DNA of 64,000 nt from Caryophanales bacterium UBA6865 (GTDB lineage Bacteria; Bacillota_I; Bacilli_A; RFN20; CAG-826). Each line of letters starts with the position of its first letter. The first letter of the stretch is position 1. The notes beneath the pieces were generated by a model that saw only the letters and a list, made by a program, of their open reading frames with translations, had not been told where the DNA came from and made no database searches. The position numbers and the translations under genes are program-made. This document shows positions 45,965-53,957 of this stretch, in pieces. The stretch lies in the NCBI GenBank assembly GCA_002449265.1, contig DKCV01000028.1, positions 25,737 to 89,736 of the forward strand. Reading direction: 5' to 3'.

Positions 45965-46512
45965 AGGATAATATTTCGCTCCTTTAATCGTTCTAAATAG
46001 TCATTTAGTATTTCTTCTGCGATAGATGGAACGGAACGTTTATCGGTCTTTATAATGAAGTCTAAATTGGGCATTTTTTCTTTTGCAAAATGAATTCGGT
46101 CATTTTGGATACGAGAAAGAATCGCTTCTTGATTGTCCCCTCTTTCTTCCATTCGCTTGATACGCGTATCTTCATTAGCCTTTAAATAGAATGTCGTAAT
46201 CGAAAGATCGTTTCTATTTTGAAAAGCGAAAGCGCCTTTCGGGTCTAATATGACACATCTTTTAGGAGAGATTTGATCCACCCGTGTGCCATAGTAATTA
46301 TTGTTATAAAGCGTGTATTCCACGAATTTATTTTGCTTTACTTCTTCGAGAAATTCTTCTTTACTCAAAAAGAAATAATCTACACCGTTCGTTTCTTTTT
46401 CTCTAGGAGAGCGCGTTGTCGCGGTTATGACTTTTTTGATGTTATAGTGGTTTGCTAAATATTTGGCGACTTCTGTTTTTCCAGTTGCGCTTTCCCCTAA
46501 CAAAATTATCAT
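45961..46512 (-). CDS. Guanylate kinase-like protein
   Basis: 183 residues from the ATG at 46512, or 195 from a TTG at 46548. The P-loop is GESATGKTE, close to the guanylate kinase GxSGxGK pattern but with Ala in place of Gly. The GMP-binding TTRSPREKETNGVDYFFLS with Tyr follows. It could be the GMP kinase or a divergent paralogue. Its stop overlaps the convergent CorC gene by 4 nt. The longer form lacks a good ribosome site and the family starts right before the P-loop strand. Confidence 0.75.
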   Translation of the reverse strand: MIILLGESATGKTEVAKYLANHYNIKKVITATTRSPREKETNGVDYFFLSKEEFLEEVKQNKFVEYTLYNNNYYGTRVDQISPKRCVILDPKGAFAFQNRNDLSITTFYLKANEDTRIKRMEERGDNQEAILSRIQNDRIHFAKEKMPNLDFIIKTDKRSVPSIAEEILNDYLERLKERNIIL

Positions 46513-46628
46513 GCCTTCGATTATAGAAAAAGTTCTTCCCTTCCACAACGTTAGTTTAATTTTTGCTTTTTGAAAACATTTTTTGTAAAAGTGCGGAAAA
46601 AATGACTATAGAAATAGTGGAGGTATTT

Positions 46629-47693
46629 ATGAAAACGAAACTATTTCTAAAGCATTTATGGTTCACTTTATGTTTGCCGCTTATGCTCGGCGCGAATAAT
46701 AACGATAGAGAAAAATTCTATTATTTGCCCAATACAATCGGCCCCTTCATTGAAGGAGAAAGCTATAGCGATACGCTTCGCATTTGCTCGAAAGTTAAAG
46801 AAAGCGAGGTAGATTTTCGGGTTGCGATCTATTTCGAAAATCAGCCTGATTCAATTGAAAAAGAAGGTGATTGGGAATTTTCATCCAAGAAAAGCTGCTC
46901 CCATGTTGGAGAAGAAATATCCTTCCCTTTTTCGATTCCAAAAGAGGCTGTGAAAAAGCAATTTTATCTTCTTTTTACCATAGCTTATCAAGTTGACCCT
47001 ATTTCGCGGCATTCCTCTTCCCATCTATTATTCATTAAAAGTATGGAATATTATCGAGATGAATCAGTTTCTTTAATGAACGAATCGATTTTTGAAGGCC
47101 CACAAACATATCAAATTACTAATTCGGGGAATAGTAGTGGGGAGCGACTAATTGCAAAAGTCAATGGTATGGGTGAAATCATGGAAACAAAGAAAGGCAC
47201 GATTCCTTTTGCGACCTCTTTTATCTTTAATCTATATAACGAAAATAACTATAAACCTGTTTCAATTGCGAATTTTAACCTTGATGCAAAACTAGAAATC
47301 ATTGGGGAAGAAGCTAAAGAATTCGCTTCTTTTTGCGACGAATATAAGTCCACTTATCTTGGGGATGTCGCCAGTTTTAAATTAGTAACGAAGGAAATCA
47401 AAGAAGGAACATTTCGTTTTTTGCTTCCTGACAGCCAATACGTCGTGAATCGATATAATGGCGTTATGAGGAAGGCAACTAATATAAAAAAGGATGAAAT
47501 TTTTACTCGCGAGTTGCATCTTCCCTATCAAAATAAGAGAGACAAAATCTATACGATGCGTTTTATCACTACGAGAAGAAAAGAATCGTTTAATATCCCT
47601 CTTCTTTCTACTCCATTTTATTGCTATCAAGAAAATAATCCATTTGGGAATGCTTTGAATAGTGACTATTGCGTGACTGAGGAAATCTTATGA
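46629..47693 (+). CDS. Secreted protein of unknown function, first gene of a Tad-like cluster
   Basis: 354 residues starting at an ATG 7 nt after GGAGG. A typical signal peptide (KTKLFLKHLWFTLCLPLMLGA) is followed by a beta-rich mature part with no cysteine-pairing pattern or known domain that I recognise. It overlaps the next gene by 4 nt (ATGA), and the following four genes also overlap, so it is probably part of the same machine, perhaps an exported or anchor component. Confidence 0.6.
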   Translation: MKTKLFLKHLWFTLCLPLMLGANNNDREKFYYLPNTIGPFIEGESYSDTLRICSKVKESEVDFRVAIYFENQPDSIEKEGDWEFSSKKSCSHVGEEISFPFSIPKEAVKKQFYLLFTIAYQVDPISRHSSSHLLFIKSMEYYRDESVSLMNESIFEGPQTYQITNSGNSSGERLIAKVNGMGEIMETKKGTIPFATSFIFNLYNENNYKPVSIANFNLDAKLEIIGEEAKEFASFCDEYKSTYLGDVASFKLVTKEIKEGTFRFLLPDSQYVVNRYNGVMRKATNIKKDEIFTRELHLPYQNKRDKIYTMRFITTRRKESFNIPLLSTPFYCYQENNPFGNALNSDYCVTEEIL

Positions 47694-48073
47694 AGACTTT
47701 ATTTGCGTCATCGCTATTATTTCTATTTGTACTCGGTTCTACTTCGTTTTCCTTCAAATACAATAAACTATCACGCGCTTTATTCGCGTATGGAAAAAGT
47801 GTGGTGGAGACTTCGATCATCAATTTCGATTTGAATGGGAATAGAACTAGTTCATATTTTGACAAACTGAGGTTAGAAGAAAAAACCGAACAATATTTTG
47901 CCGCCACTTTGGCTGAAGCTAGTTATTCTTTTACCATTACTTATTTGGATTTAAACGCCATTTCTTCTCCACAATCATTTAAACTATTTTTTTCTGGCGA
48001 AATATCCCCTTTTTATATCTATGAAAAGGAGATTAAATATATGATTTCTGAAGGGCTAAAAAGCAATGAATAA
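47690..48073 (+). CDS. Small pilin-like exported protein
   Basis: 127 residues. A short N-terminus, one hydrophobic helix (about 5-22) and a small mature domain with YFDKLRLEEKTEQYF, a pattern I associate with TadE-like minor pilins of Firmicutes. It overlaps both neighbours. Function is inferred from the two type II secretion F-like genes that follow. Confidence 0.5.
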   Translation: MKTLFASSLLFLFVLGSTSFSFKYNKLSRALFAYGKSVVETSIINFDLNGNRTSSYFDKLRLEEKTEQYFAATLAEASYSFTITYLDLNAISSPQSFKLFFSGEISPFYIYEKEIKYMISEGLKSNE

Positions 48074-48812
48074 CGATAAAAGAAAAAGGATTTTGCAGCG
48101 ATTCTCAGTAGAAATAGGCTTTTTATTATTTTCTATAATCTCCGCAATGTTCGCGTATTTTCTTGTAAAAGAATTAATGTTTTCGATTGGAATTCTTTTG
48201 ATATATTTAGTTTTTTCTACTCTATTTATCATTCCTTTGGCAAAAAAGAATCGCAGGATAAAGACTAGAAGTGACGAAGTTTCTTCTTTCCTATTAAATT
48301 TTGTTTCTTTCTTTCAACAAAAGACGTTACAAGATTCTTTTTCTAGTGCCATTCTTTCTTTAAAAATTCCATCATTGAATCTCATCATTGAGCGAGCCTC
48401 CTCTTTATCGTTTCTAGAACAAGTTGACTATTTTGAAGATTATTTTTCTAGCCCTTATTATTGTTCTTTTTGTCATTTGCTGAGTTTTAATCCTCAGCCT
48501 GAACAAAAGTTGCTAATCATGATGGAACCCTTAGTAAATGAAGCACGCAAAGCAAGGGATAAACTATTTCGTGAAGATGAGATTAAGAAAAAGAATTGGG
48601 CTGGTCTATGCTTTTGCTGGTTAATCTCTTTTCTATTAATAGCCTTTCTCCGATTTGCTTTAATGAATCTATTCTCCATCAATTCATTAAAAGAATTCTC
48701 GCTCATCCTATATTCTTCATATTTTGGTTTATTGCTTTGTAGCGTTGCGTTCTTTTCGTTTTGTGTTTATGGAGATTCTGAGGTGAAGAAAAATGAAAGA
48801 GAATCGAAATAA
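48066..48812 (+). CDS. TadB/T2SF-like inner-membrane protein
   Basis: 248 residues: two membrane helices (about 17-60), a cytoplasmic helical region of about 110 residues and two further helices (about 178-240). This two-plus-two layout is that of TadB/TadC and GspF-type platform proteins. It overlaps the previous gene by 8 nt and the next by 20 nt. Sequence identity to known TadB is too weak to judge by eye. Confidence 0.5.
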   Translation: MNNDKRKRILQRFSVEIGFLLFSIISAMFAYFLVKELMFSIGILLIYLVFSTLFIIPLAKKNRRIKTRSDEVSSFLLNFVSFFQQKTLQDSFSSAILSLKIPSLNLIIERASSLSFLEQVDYFEDYFSSPYYCSFCHLLSFNPQPEQKLLIMMEPLVNEARKARDKLFREDEIKKKNWAGLCFCWLISFLLIAFLRFALMNLFSINSLKEFSLILYSSYFGLLLCSVAFFSFCVYGDSEVKKNERESK

Positions 48813-49467
48813 TGAAAAGCGGGTTTTTAGTTTCACGCCAAAAAGAAGGCAAATGCTTATTATCGCTTTTGCTTTTAATGTTTTGTGTTTTCTAATTACT
48901 ATCTTTTTATTCTTTAAAAAAACACGGCTTTTGTTTGCTTTATTGCCTTTATTCCTCTTTTTTCTACTGGACGCGATCCTTTGTTTACATTTATTTTCTT
49001 TAAAACAAAAAGAAAAAAAGAAAGAAGTGGAAGAGCTTTTCCTTTCCTTTTCTTTATTAGTAATCTATTTAAAAGCTGATTTTCCCTTTATAGAGGCGCT
49101 AACTAAATTAGTTCCCTCTTTTAGTGAAGCGCTAGGAGAAAAATTAAGAACATTAATCGATAAGATTGAAACTGATAAGACTGCTCAACCTTTTTTATTT
49201 TTTGCAGAAAGCTTTCCTTTGGATGCGGTTAAAGATATTTCTCTTTCTCTTTATTTGGTTTATGAAAATCCCCACAAAAAAGAACAATTAGAACGGTTTT
49301 CCTCTTTAGTTAGCGAGAATAAGAAATTATTTGAAATGGAAGAGGAAAAAGAAAAGTTTGCTCATCTTTCCTTTTTCCAGCTCTTTCCGCTTTTGGCAAC
49401 CGCAATCGTTTTGTTACTGATTTTTGCTAGAGTAGGGAATCTTATCGGGGAGTTATTTCATGGTTAA
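48793..49467 (+). CDS. TadC/T2SF-like inner-membrane protein
   Basis: 224 residues: two N-terminal helices (about 20-70), a helical cytoplasmic T2SF-like region (about 75-190, LFLSFSLLVIYLKADFPFIEALTKL) and one final helix. The arrangement fits the second platform protein of a Tad system. It overlaps both neighbours. Confidence 0.5.
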   Translation: MKENRNNEKRVFSFTPKRRQMLIIAFAFNVLCFLITIFLFFKKTRLLFALLPLFLFFLLDAILCLHLFSLKQKEKKKEVEELFLSFSLLVIYLKADFPFIEALTKLVPSFSEALGEKLRTLIDKIETDKTAQPFLFFAESFPLDAVKDISLSLYLVYENPHKKEQLERFSSLVSENKKLFEMEEEKEKFAHLSFFQLFPLLATAIVLLLIFARVGNLIGELFHG

Positions 49468-49816
49468 AAGAATCAACGCTTTATTATCTTTGTTCTTTTT
49501 CACTCTTTTATTTGCTTTTTCTAGCGATTTATTTCTGATTTCGGCTGTTTATAGTTCTCTAGATGCTTTGTCTACTTCGGTTGCCCATCAAATCGCAATA
49601 GAAGGTAAAATCACACCGAAAATTATTGAATTCGTCGAGTCTTCTCTTTCGAATGCCCATATTGAAAATATCGGTCCAGAAAGTGTCGAATTCGGTAGTG
49701 TTTTGTATTTCCGACTTTTTGAGGAATATCGCCCCATTATTATAAATGACCAACCGATGGAAATATCGATTACTCGAGAAACAACAATTGGTTATTTGAA
49801 TGTCAATAAAGAGTAG
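49460..49816 (+). CDS. TadE-like pseudopilin
   Basis: 118 residues with a hydrophobic N-terminal helix (about 6-35) followed by a small mixed domain, the layout of TadE/TadF minor pilins. It is the last of five overlapping genes. No prepilin peptidase or TadA ATPase is encoded in this window. Confidence 0.5.
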   Translation: MVKRINALLSLFFFTLLFAFSSDLFLISAVYSSLDALSTSVAHQIAIEGKITPKIIEFVESSLSNAHIENIGPESVEFGSVLYFRLFEEYRPIIINDQPMEISITRETTIGYLNVNKE

Positions 49817-49896
49817 GAGGGGCCATAGTTTTCTTCGCTTTTCCTTGATTGAAGAAACTTCCAAGTCTCCTTATAATATGCCTTGAGGTAAAAACC

Positions 49897-50133
49897 ATGA
49901 ATAGCCAAATTGAAGAAATTAGAAAAAACTTTGCAGAACGCATTCATAAAGATCACGTTGATGACTCCATGTCCTTGAAGGGCCTTGGTCTTGATAGTCT
50001 TGATGTCGTTGAGCTTTGCCTAGATTTAGAAGACCGTTATCACATTCAATTTGAGACCGATGAATTATCAAGTTTCAAGACAATCGGTGACCTATTTGCT
50101 GCGATTGAGAAAAAATTAGCAACAAATAAATAA
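49897..50133 (+). CDS. acpP: Acyl carrier protein
   Basis: 78 residues. The phosphopantetheine attachment serine is Ser34 in LGLDSLDVVE. GAGGT stands 8 nt before the ATG; a longer frame from 49849 is rejected. It carries acyl chains in fatty-acid synthesis. It lies alone between the Tad-like cluster and two tRNA genes. Confidence 0.93.
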   Translation: MNSQIEEIRKNFAERIHKDHVDDSMSLKGLGLDSLDVVELCLDLEDRYHIQFETDELSSFKTIGDLFAAIEKKLATNK

Positions 50134-50150
50134 ATATCGCAAGAAATGCC

Positions 50151-50179
50151 TTGCAAACAAAGGCGTCTCTCATTATGAT
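50151..50179 (+). promoter_or_regulatory. Promoter of the tRNA-Asn/tRNA-Glu operon
   Basis: TTGCAA (50151-50156), 17-nt spacer, TATGAT (50174-50179), about 34 nt before the first tRNA. Confidence 0.6.
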
Positions 50180-50212
50180 TGTCCTTGCGCTTTTATAGCG
50201 CAATGATATTGC

Positions 50213-50287
50213 GCTCAGCTAGCTCAATGGCAGAGCAATCGGCTGTTAACCGATCGGTTGCAGGTTCGAGCCCTGTGCTGAGCGCCA
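50213..50287 (+). tRNA. tRNA-Asn (GTT)
   Basis: 75 nt. Acceptor stem GCTCAGC/GCTGAGC, D-arm GCTC..GAGC, anticodon loop CTGTTAA with anticodon GTT, T-arm with GGTTCGAGCCC, discriminator G and encoded CCA. Confidence 0.97.
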
Positions 50288-50292
50288 CATTT

Positions 50293-50369
50293 GGCCCGTT
50301 GGAGAAGCGGCTTAACTCATATCCCTTTCACGGATACATTCATGCGTTCGAATCGCATACGGGTCACCA
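50293..50369 (+). tRNA. tRNA-Glu (TTC)
   Basis: 77 nt. Acceptor stem GGCCCGT/ACGGGTC, anticodon loop CTTTCAC with anticodon TTC, T-loop GTTCGAATC, discriminator A, encoded CCA. Five bases after tRNA-Asn. Confidence 0.96.
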
Positions 50370-50781
50370 AACGAATCATACGAACGCTCCCGTCGTGGAG
50401 CGTTTTTTCGTGCCTTATCTCCTCGTCTCCCATGATGTTTAGGGAAATCGTGACCTCGCCGCTATCGCTTAGTTCGACGCGAGAGACCATGGAATCTATT
50501 ATCCTTGCCTTGGAGTCGCCGCATTCGCCATCAGAGAATATCGCGTCGAGGAAGCCCTCGATTGACTTCTCGCTGATCTCCACGCGCTCGAGGTTGGCTC
50601 TATGCTCTTTCAGGCGCTCTTCCTTCTCCTCGATGTCATGGTTTATCTCCTCGACCCTTCCCTTGATGTCGTTAGCTAGCTCGGGGTTCGCGATCAATGC
50701 ATCCACGGCTTTCCTCTTCCTCTCTTTGAGCTCATCGAGCTCGCATTCGATGAGTAAGATAGATAAGAGAAAGAATAGCAA
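50317..50781 (-). pseudogene. C-terminal remnant of a large serine recombinase
   Basis: 154 codons. From about residue 12 on, the sequence has the coiled-coil and tail pattern of large serine recombinases (LDELKERKRKAVDAL, IDSMVSRVELSDSGEVTISL). The catalytic N-terminal domain and the zinc ribbon are missing, and the first 11 codons look unrelated. The frame then continues through the tRNA terminator and into the antisense of tRNA-Glu, so its natural end is lost. The base composition is clearly more GC-rich than neighbouring genes, supporting foreign origin. Confidence 0.6.
50383..50408 (+). terminator. Terminator of the tRNA operon
   Basis: AACGCTCC/GGAGCGTT stem with a CGTCGT loop and T6. 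It lies inside the antisense recombinase remnant, whose frame continues into tRNA-Glu. Confidence 0.85.
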
Positions 50782-50811
50782 AACGAATGTGGTATACCGA
50801 AATATGTGTAT

Positions 50812-50882
50812 AAAAAAAGGTCCGGTCGCCAGACCGAAGAGCTTTAGGCTCAGGGATCAGCAGTGTTAACAATCCGGACTCA
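50812..50882 (-). ncRNA. Candidate small RNA with its own promoter and terminator
   Basis: On the minus strand TTGCAA (50917-50912), 17 nt, TATCTT (50894-50889) would start a transcript near 50882. It begins with a stem half GTCCGG that pairs with CCGGAC (50820-50825) directly before T7. Inside are hairpins GAGC/GCTC and GGTC/GACC. It ends at the T-run. No open frame is needed to explain it. I recognise no known RNA family. Confidence 0.35.
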
Positions 50883-51085
50883 AAGTTTAAGATACGCCCG
50901 CTAGTACAGTTTTGCAACAAAAAAAGAGAAAATTGTGTTTCACGATTTTTGACCGTTAAATGATAAAGTAACCGTGAAAGCTTAAATAGTCCCGCAAAGT
51001 GGCCAGGATTTGCCAAGGGCCCGTTTTTTCGTTTATGCTGTTTTTCCCGATTCGTTCGCCGAAGGGGCGTCGTCGGTCGCTCCAC

Positions 51086-51193
51086 TCATCGTCGAGGTCC
51101 GGGACGAGGCTCGGCGAAGTTGGGCTTAAGCTCCGCAATTTCTTCTTTCGATATCATGTAATCAATCCTTTCTATGACGTCTTTCCGGTACAT
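51086..51193 (-). pseudogene. IS21 IstA-like N-terminal fragment
   Basis: An ATG with AGGAG 8 nt upstream and TATAAT at 51222-51217 begins a 35-codon frame, MYRKDVIERIDYMISKEEIA, that resembles the start of IstA transposases of the IS21 family. A shift of frame near 51109 would restore an IstA-like helix-turn-helix (LDDEW pattern), so the gene is broken. Two copies of CCTACAAATT, 22 bp apart (51238 and 51260), lie upstream, as terminal repeats of IS21 elements do. The call is tentative. Confidence 0.35.
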
Positions 51194-51373
51194 ATGCTAT
51201 TCTCCTTTTTGAGGAGATTATACGTGATCGGCGGAAACCTACAAATTCGACCGCCCAATACCTACAAATTGATTATGACCAGTACAGCGAGCGGCGCCTT
51301 CGACAACGTCAATTCGCTGGTGATGGAAGGCAAGAACGGCAGGAGGAAGGTCAGGCTCAAATCTTCAATCTGA

Positions 51374-51684
51374 GCTCTTGCCGAACGTGTGCCAATCGGG
51401 GAGGAAAACTCAAGCAAAACGCTTTCGCGATAACTAGTCACAGCGATCGCGGATGCCCTTTCGGCTCGCCTAGATTTTCGCATTTCTGCCAAAAAAATTC
51501 AAAAAGTGACAGTCTTATCCCGAAAAATTGCAAAATTTTCGCGAAGAACACTAAAGATGGCCGTTTCTTATACTTTAGTTTGTCAGGTGACCCGTTTAAC
51601 ACTGAATTTTTAATTAAGTGATTTTTTATCAATTGTGGTATTTAATAAATTTCTTGCTTTATGACATGAATACGCTTATAGACA
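51374..51684. other. Gene-free stretch between mobile remnants
   Basis: No frame here looks coding. Composition changes near 51500 from GC-rich to the host's AT-rich type, suggesting the border of inserted DNA. A short palindrome with the arms CGAAAA/TTTTCG is seen near 51512. Confidence 0.4.
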
Positions 51685-51759
51685 TTCTAGACGACGATCC
51701 TAGAAGTGCCTTCGGGAGCACTCGGGCCAAAGGCTTCGACTGCCGGATTGCCGTTTTTT
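51685..51759 (+). ncRNA. Candidate structured RNA ending in a terminator
   Basis: Three consecutive hairpins: TTCTAG/CTAGAA (51685-51690/51700-51705), AGTGC/GCACT with a CTTCGGGA loop (51705-51709/51718-51722) and a bulged CGGGC/GCCG with inner GGC/GCC (51723-51753), followed by T6. A weak promoter (TTGCTT, 17 nt, TATAGA) precedes it, though that start would fall within the first hairpin. A 42-codon frame also crosses the region. The stretch from 51760 to 52099 is AT-rich with no gene. Confidence 0.3.
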
Positions 51760-52099
51760 ATTTTAGGAATTTTTCTAATCTCCTTCTCTTATGAATCAAT
51801 AATTTTTCATAAACTTTATCCTTTATGAAACTCATCAATTCTTTTCTCCTCTCTATGAGAAACGAATAGAAAATTGACACAGCGCACAAAGATATTTGAC
51901 CAAACTAACTTGGAATTGCTTTGGCTTCTATTGTAGAAAAGCAACGGAACTTGCTAGGTTATCAATGAATTTAATGAAATAAGAAAATAGCAGGCGTTTT
52001 GCTCTCTCTTTTTGATTTTTTAGAAACAAAAGAAGCAATGATATGTTTCGAAAAATATCATAAAGAAAACTTAATATTTCAATTTTCAAATAATCGTTT

Positions 52100-52127
52100 T
52101 TGTGAAAGATCTCACTCGTGCTAATAT
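52100..52127 (+). promoter_or_regulatory. Promoter of the ABC-2 exporter operon
   Basis: TTGTGA (52100-52105), 16-nt spacer, TAATAT (52122-52127), about 22 nt before the GTG start. Confidence 0.5.
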
Positions 52128-52149
52128 CTATGCGTATTAGGAGTTTGCC

Positions 52150-53061
52150 GTGGATTACATTATTGACATTAAGGACTTAGATAAGTCTTTTCAAGAAGTT
52201 CACGCGGTTAATCACCTTTCTTTTCATGTAAAAAAGGGTGAATTCTTTGCGTTTTTAGGCGTTAATGGTGCAGGAAAAAGCACAACCATTTCCATTATGA
52301 CCGGGATGAAAAAGAAGGACAGTGGGAGTGTGCTTATTGACAAGAAAGATATTGATCATGATTTCGATTCCATCAGCAAAGAAATCGGCGTTGTTTTTCA
52401 AAATTCTTTGCTCGATTCCTCTTTGAGCGTGCTCGACAATCTCGAATCACGCGCTTCTTTGTACGGAATATTCGATGTTTCATTTAAGAGCCGAGTGAAG
52501 GAACTTTCAAAAGAGCTTGGTTTTGAGGACCTATTGAAAAGAACGGTTGGCAAGCTTTCTGGCGGGCAAAGACGGAGAATCGACATTGCTAGAGCTTTAA
52601 TTCACGAACCGAAGATTTTGATTTTAGATGAACCGACGACTGGTTTGGATCCTCAAACAAGGAAGACCCTTTGGAGTGTCATCGATTACTATCGAAAAGA
52701 AAGGGGAATGACCGTTTTTCTCACAACTCATTACATGGAAGAAGTAAGCGATGCGGATTATGTGGTGATTCTAGATCATGGCTCTATTGTTGCAGAAGGC
52801 ACGCCTTTAGAATTAAAAAATCGTTATACCGGCGATTTCATCGTTTTATATCATTACGATGAAGAAGCGATTAAAAAGCTTAATCTTCCTTATGAAAAGA
52901 TTCGAGATGCGATTCGAATCGAAGTGAAAAACACTTTAGAGGCGCGTGACCTTATCGTGGCTCATAAAGAGCTTTTCGTTGATTTTGAGATTACAAAAGG
53001 AAAGATGGACGATGTATTTTTAGCTGCGACAGGCAAGAAGTTAGAAGGGGGTGACGAATAA
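52150..53061 (+). CDS. ABC exporter ATPase (DrrA/CcmA type)
   Basis: 303 residues. GTG start 6 nt after AGGAG. Walker A GVNGAGKST, signature LSGGQRRRIDIARAL, Walker B ILILDEPTTGLD, switch TTHYMEE, and a C-terminal domain typical of the drug/antibiotic exporter ATPases. It is coupled (TAATG) to the permease gene. Confidence 0.92.
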   Translation: MDYIIDIKDLDKSFQEVHAVNHLSFHVKKGEFFAFLGVNGAGKSTTISIMTGMKKKDSGSVLIDKKDIDHDFDSISKEIGVVFQNSLLDSSLSVLDNLESRASLYGIFDVSFKSRVKELSKELGFEDLLKRTVGKLSGGQRRRIDIARALIHEPKILILDEPTTGLDPQTRKTLWSVIDYYRKERGMTVFLTTHYMEEVSDADYVVILDHGSIVAEGTPLELKNRYTGDFIVLYHYDEEAIKKLNLPYEKIRDAIRIEVKNTLEARDLIVAHKELFVDFEITKGKMDDVFLAATGKKLEGGDE

Positions 53062-53957
53062 TGAGAACCTTTATTAGTCTTACCAAACGTAATGTCAAAA
53101 TCTTCTTTAAAGACAAGGGGATGCTTTTTACTTCTTTAATTACCCCGATTATCCTTTTGGTTCTTTATTCTACCTTTTTAGCCAAAATCTATCGCGACAG
53201 CTTTCAAAGTAGTCTTCCTAGTGGAATTGAAATTAGCGAAAAACTAGTTAGCGCGATAGTTTCTGGGCAACTTGTATCTTCTCTACTTGCGGTAAGCTGT
53301 GTCACCGTCGCTTTTTGCTCGAATACGCTGATGGCGGAAGATCGCGTAAAAAAGACGGTTGATGATTTGCTTGTTTCCCCGCTTAAGAAAACGACACTTG
53401 CGCTTTCTTATTTCGCTTCAACCTTACTAGCGACCTTAATCGTCACTTATTTAGCGCTTGGCGTTTGCTTTATTTATGTGGCAGCGACTGGTTGGTTTTT
53501 AAGCGTAGGGGATGTGTTCTTATTAATTTTAGATGTCTTTTTGCTTACGATGTTCGGAAGCGCTTTTTCGTCCGTGATTAATTTCTTCCTTAAAACACAA
53601 GGGCAAGTATCGGGAGTTGGAACTGTCATCTCAGCAGGATATGGCTTTTTATGCGGCGCGTATATGCCACTTGCTTCTTTTTCTAACGGTTTAAGAAACG
53701 CGATGATGTTCCTTCCTGGAACGTATGGAACTTCTTTGTTGCGCAATCACGCTTTAAATGGCGCTTTACTTGAGCTTAGGAAAACGGTACCAGCCGAAGC
53801 GGTGGAAGGTATAAAAAAGAGCATGGATTGTAGTTTAGAATTTTTCTCTAATTTCGTCCCTCTTTGGGCAATGTATTTAGTTCTAATACTTAGTATCGTT
53901 GTCTTTATGGGCATTTATTTATTGCTGAGTTTCTTAAGAAAACGAAAAGACGCTTAG
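53061..53957 (+). CDS. ABC-2 type permease
   Basis: 298 residues, six membrane helices of the ABC-2 fold, with the conserved MLFLPGTYGTSLLRNHAL segment before the last external loop. With the preceding ATPase it forms a drug, lipid or polysaccharide exporter. Its stop overlaps the convergent MATE gene by 4 nt, with no terminator visible between them. Confidence 0.88.
   Translation: MRTFISLTKRNVKIFFKDKGMLFTSLITPIILLVLYSTFLAKIYRDSFQSSLPSGIEISEKLVSAIVSGQLVSSLLAVSCVTVAFCSNTLMAEDRVKKTVDDLLVSPLKKTTLALSYFASTLLATLIVTYLALGVCFIYVAATGWFLSVGDVFLLILDVFLLTMFGSAFSSVINFFLKTQGQVSGVGTVISAGYGFLCGAYMPLASFSNGLRNAMMFLPGTYGTSLLRNHALNGALLELRKTVPAEAVEGIKKSMDCSLEFFSNFVPLWAMYLVLILSIVVFMGIYLLLSFLRKRKDA

Noticed and set aside
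50293..50408. tRNA-Glu as an att site
   Set aside because: I could not find a second copy of the tRNA 3' end further along the debris region.
50812..51759. Idea that the structured RNAs are tracrRNAs or part of a CRISPR locus
   Set aside because: No repeat-spacer array and no cas gene is present in the window, and no matching repeat was seen.
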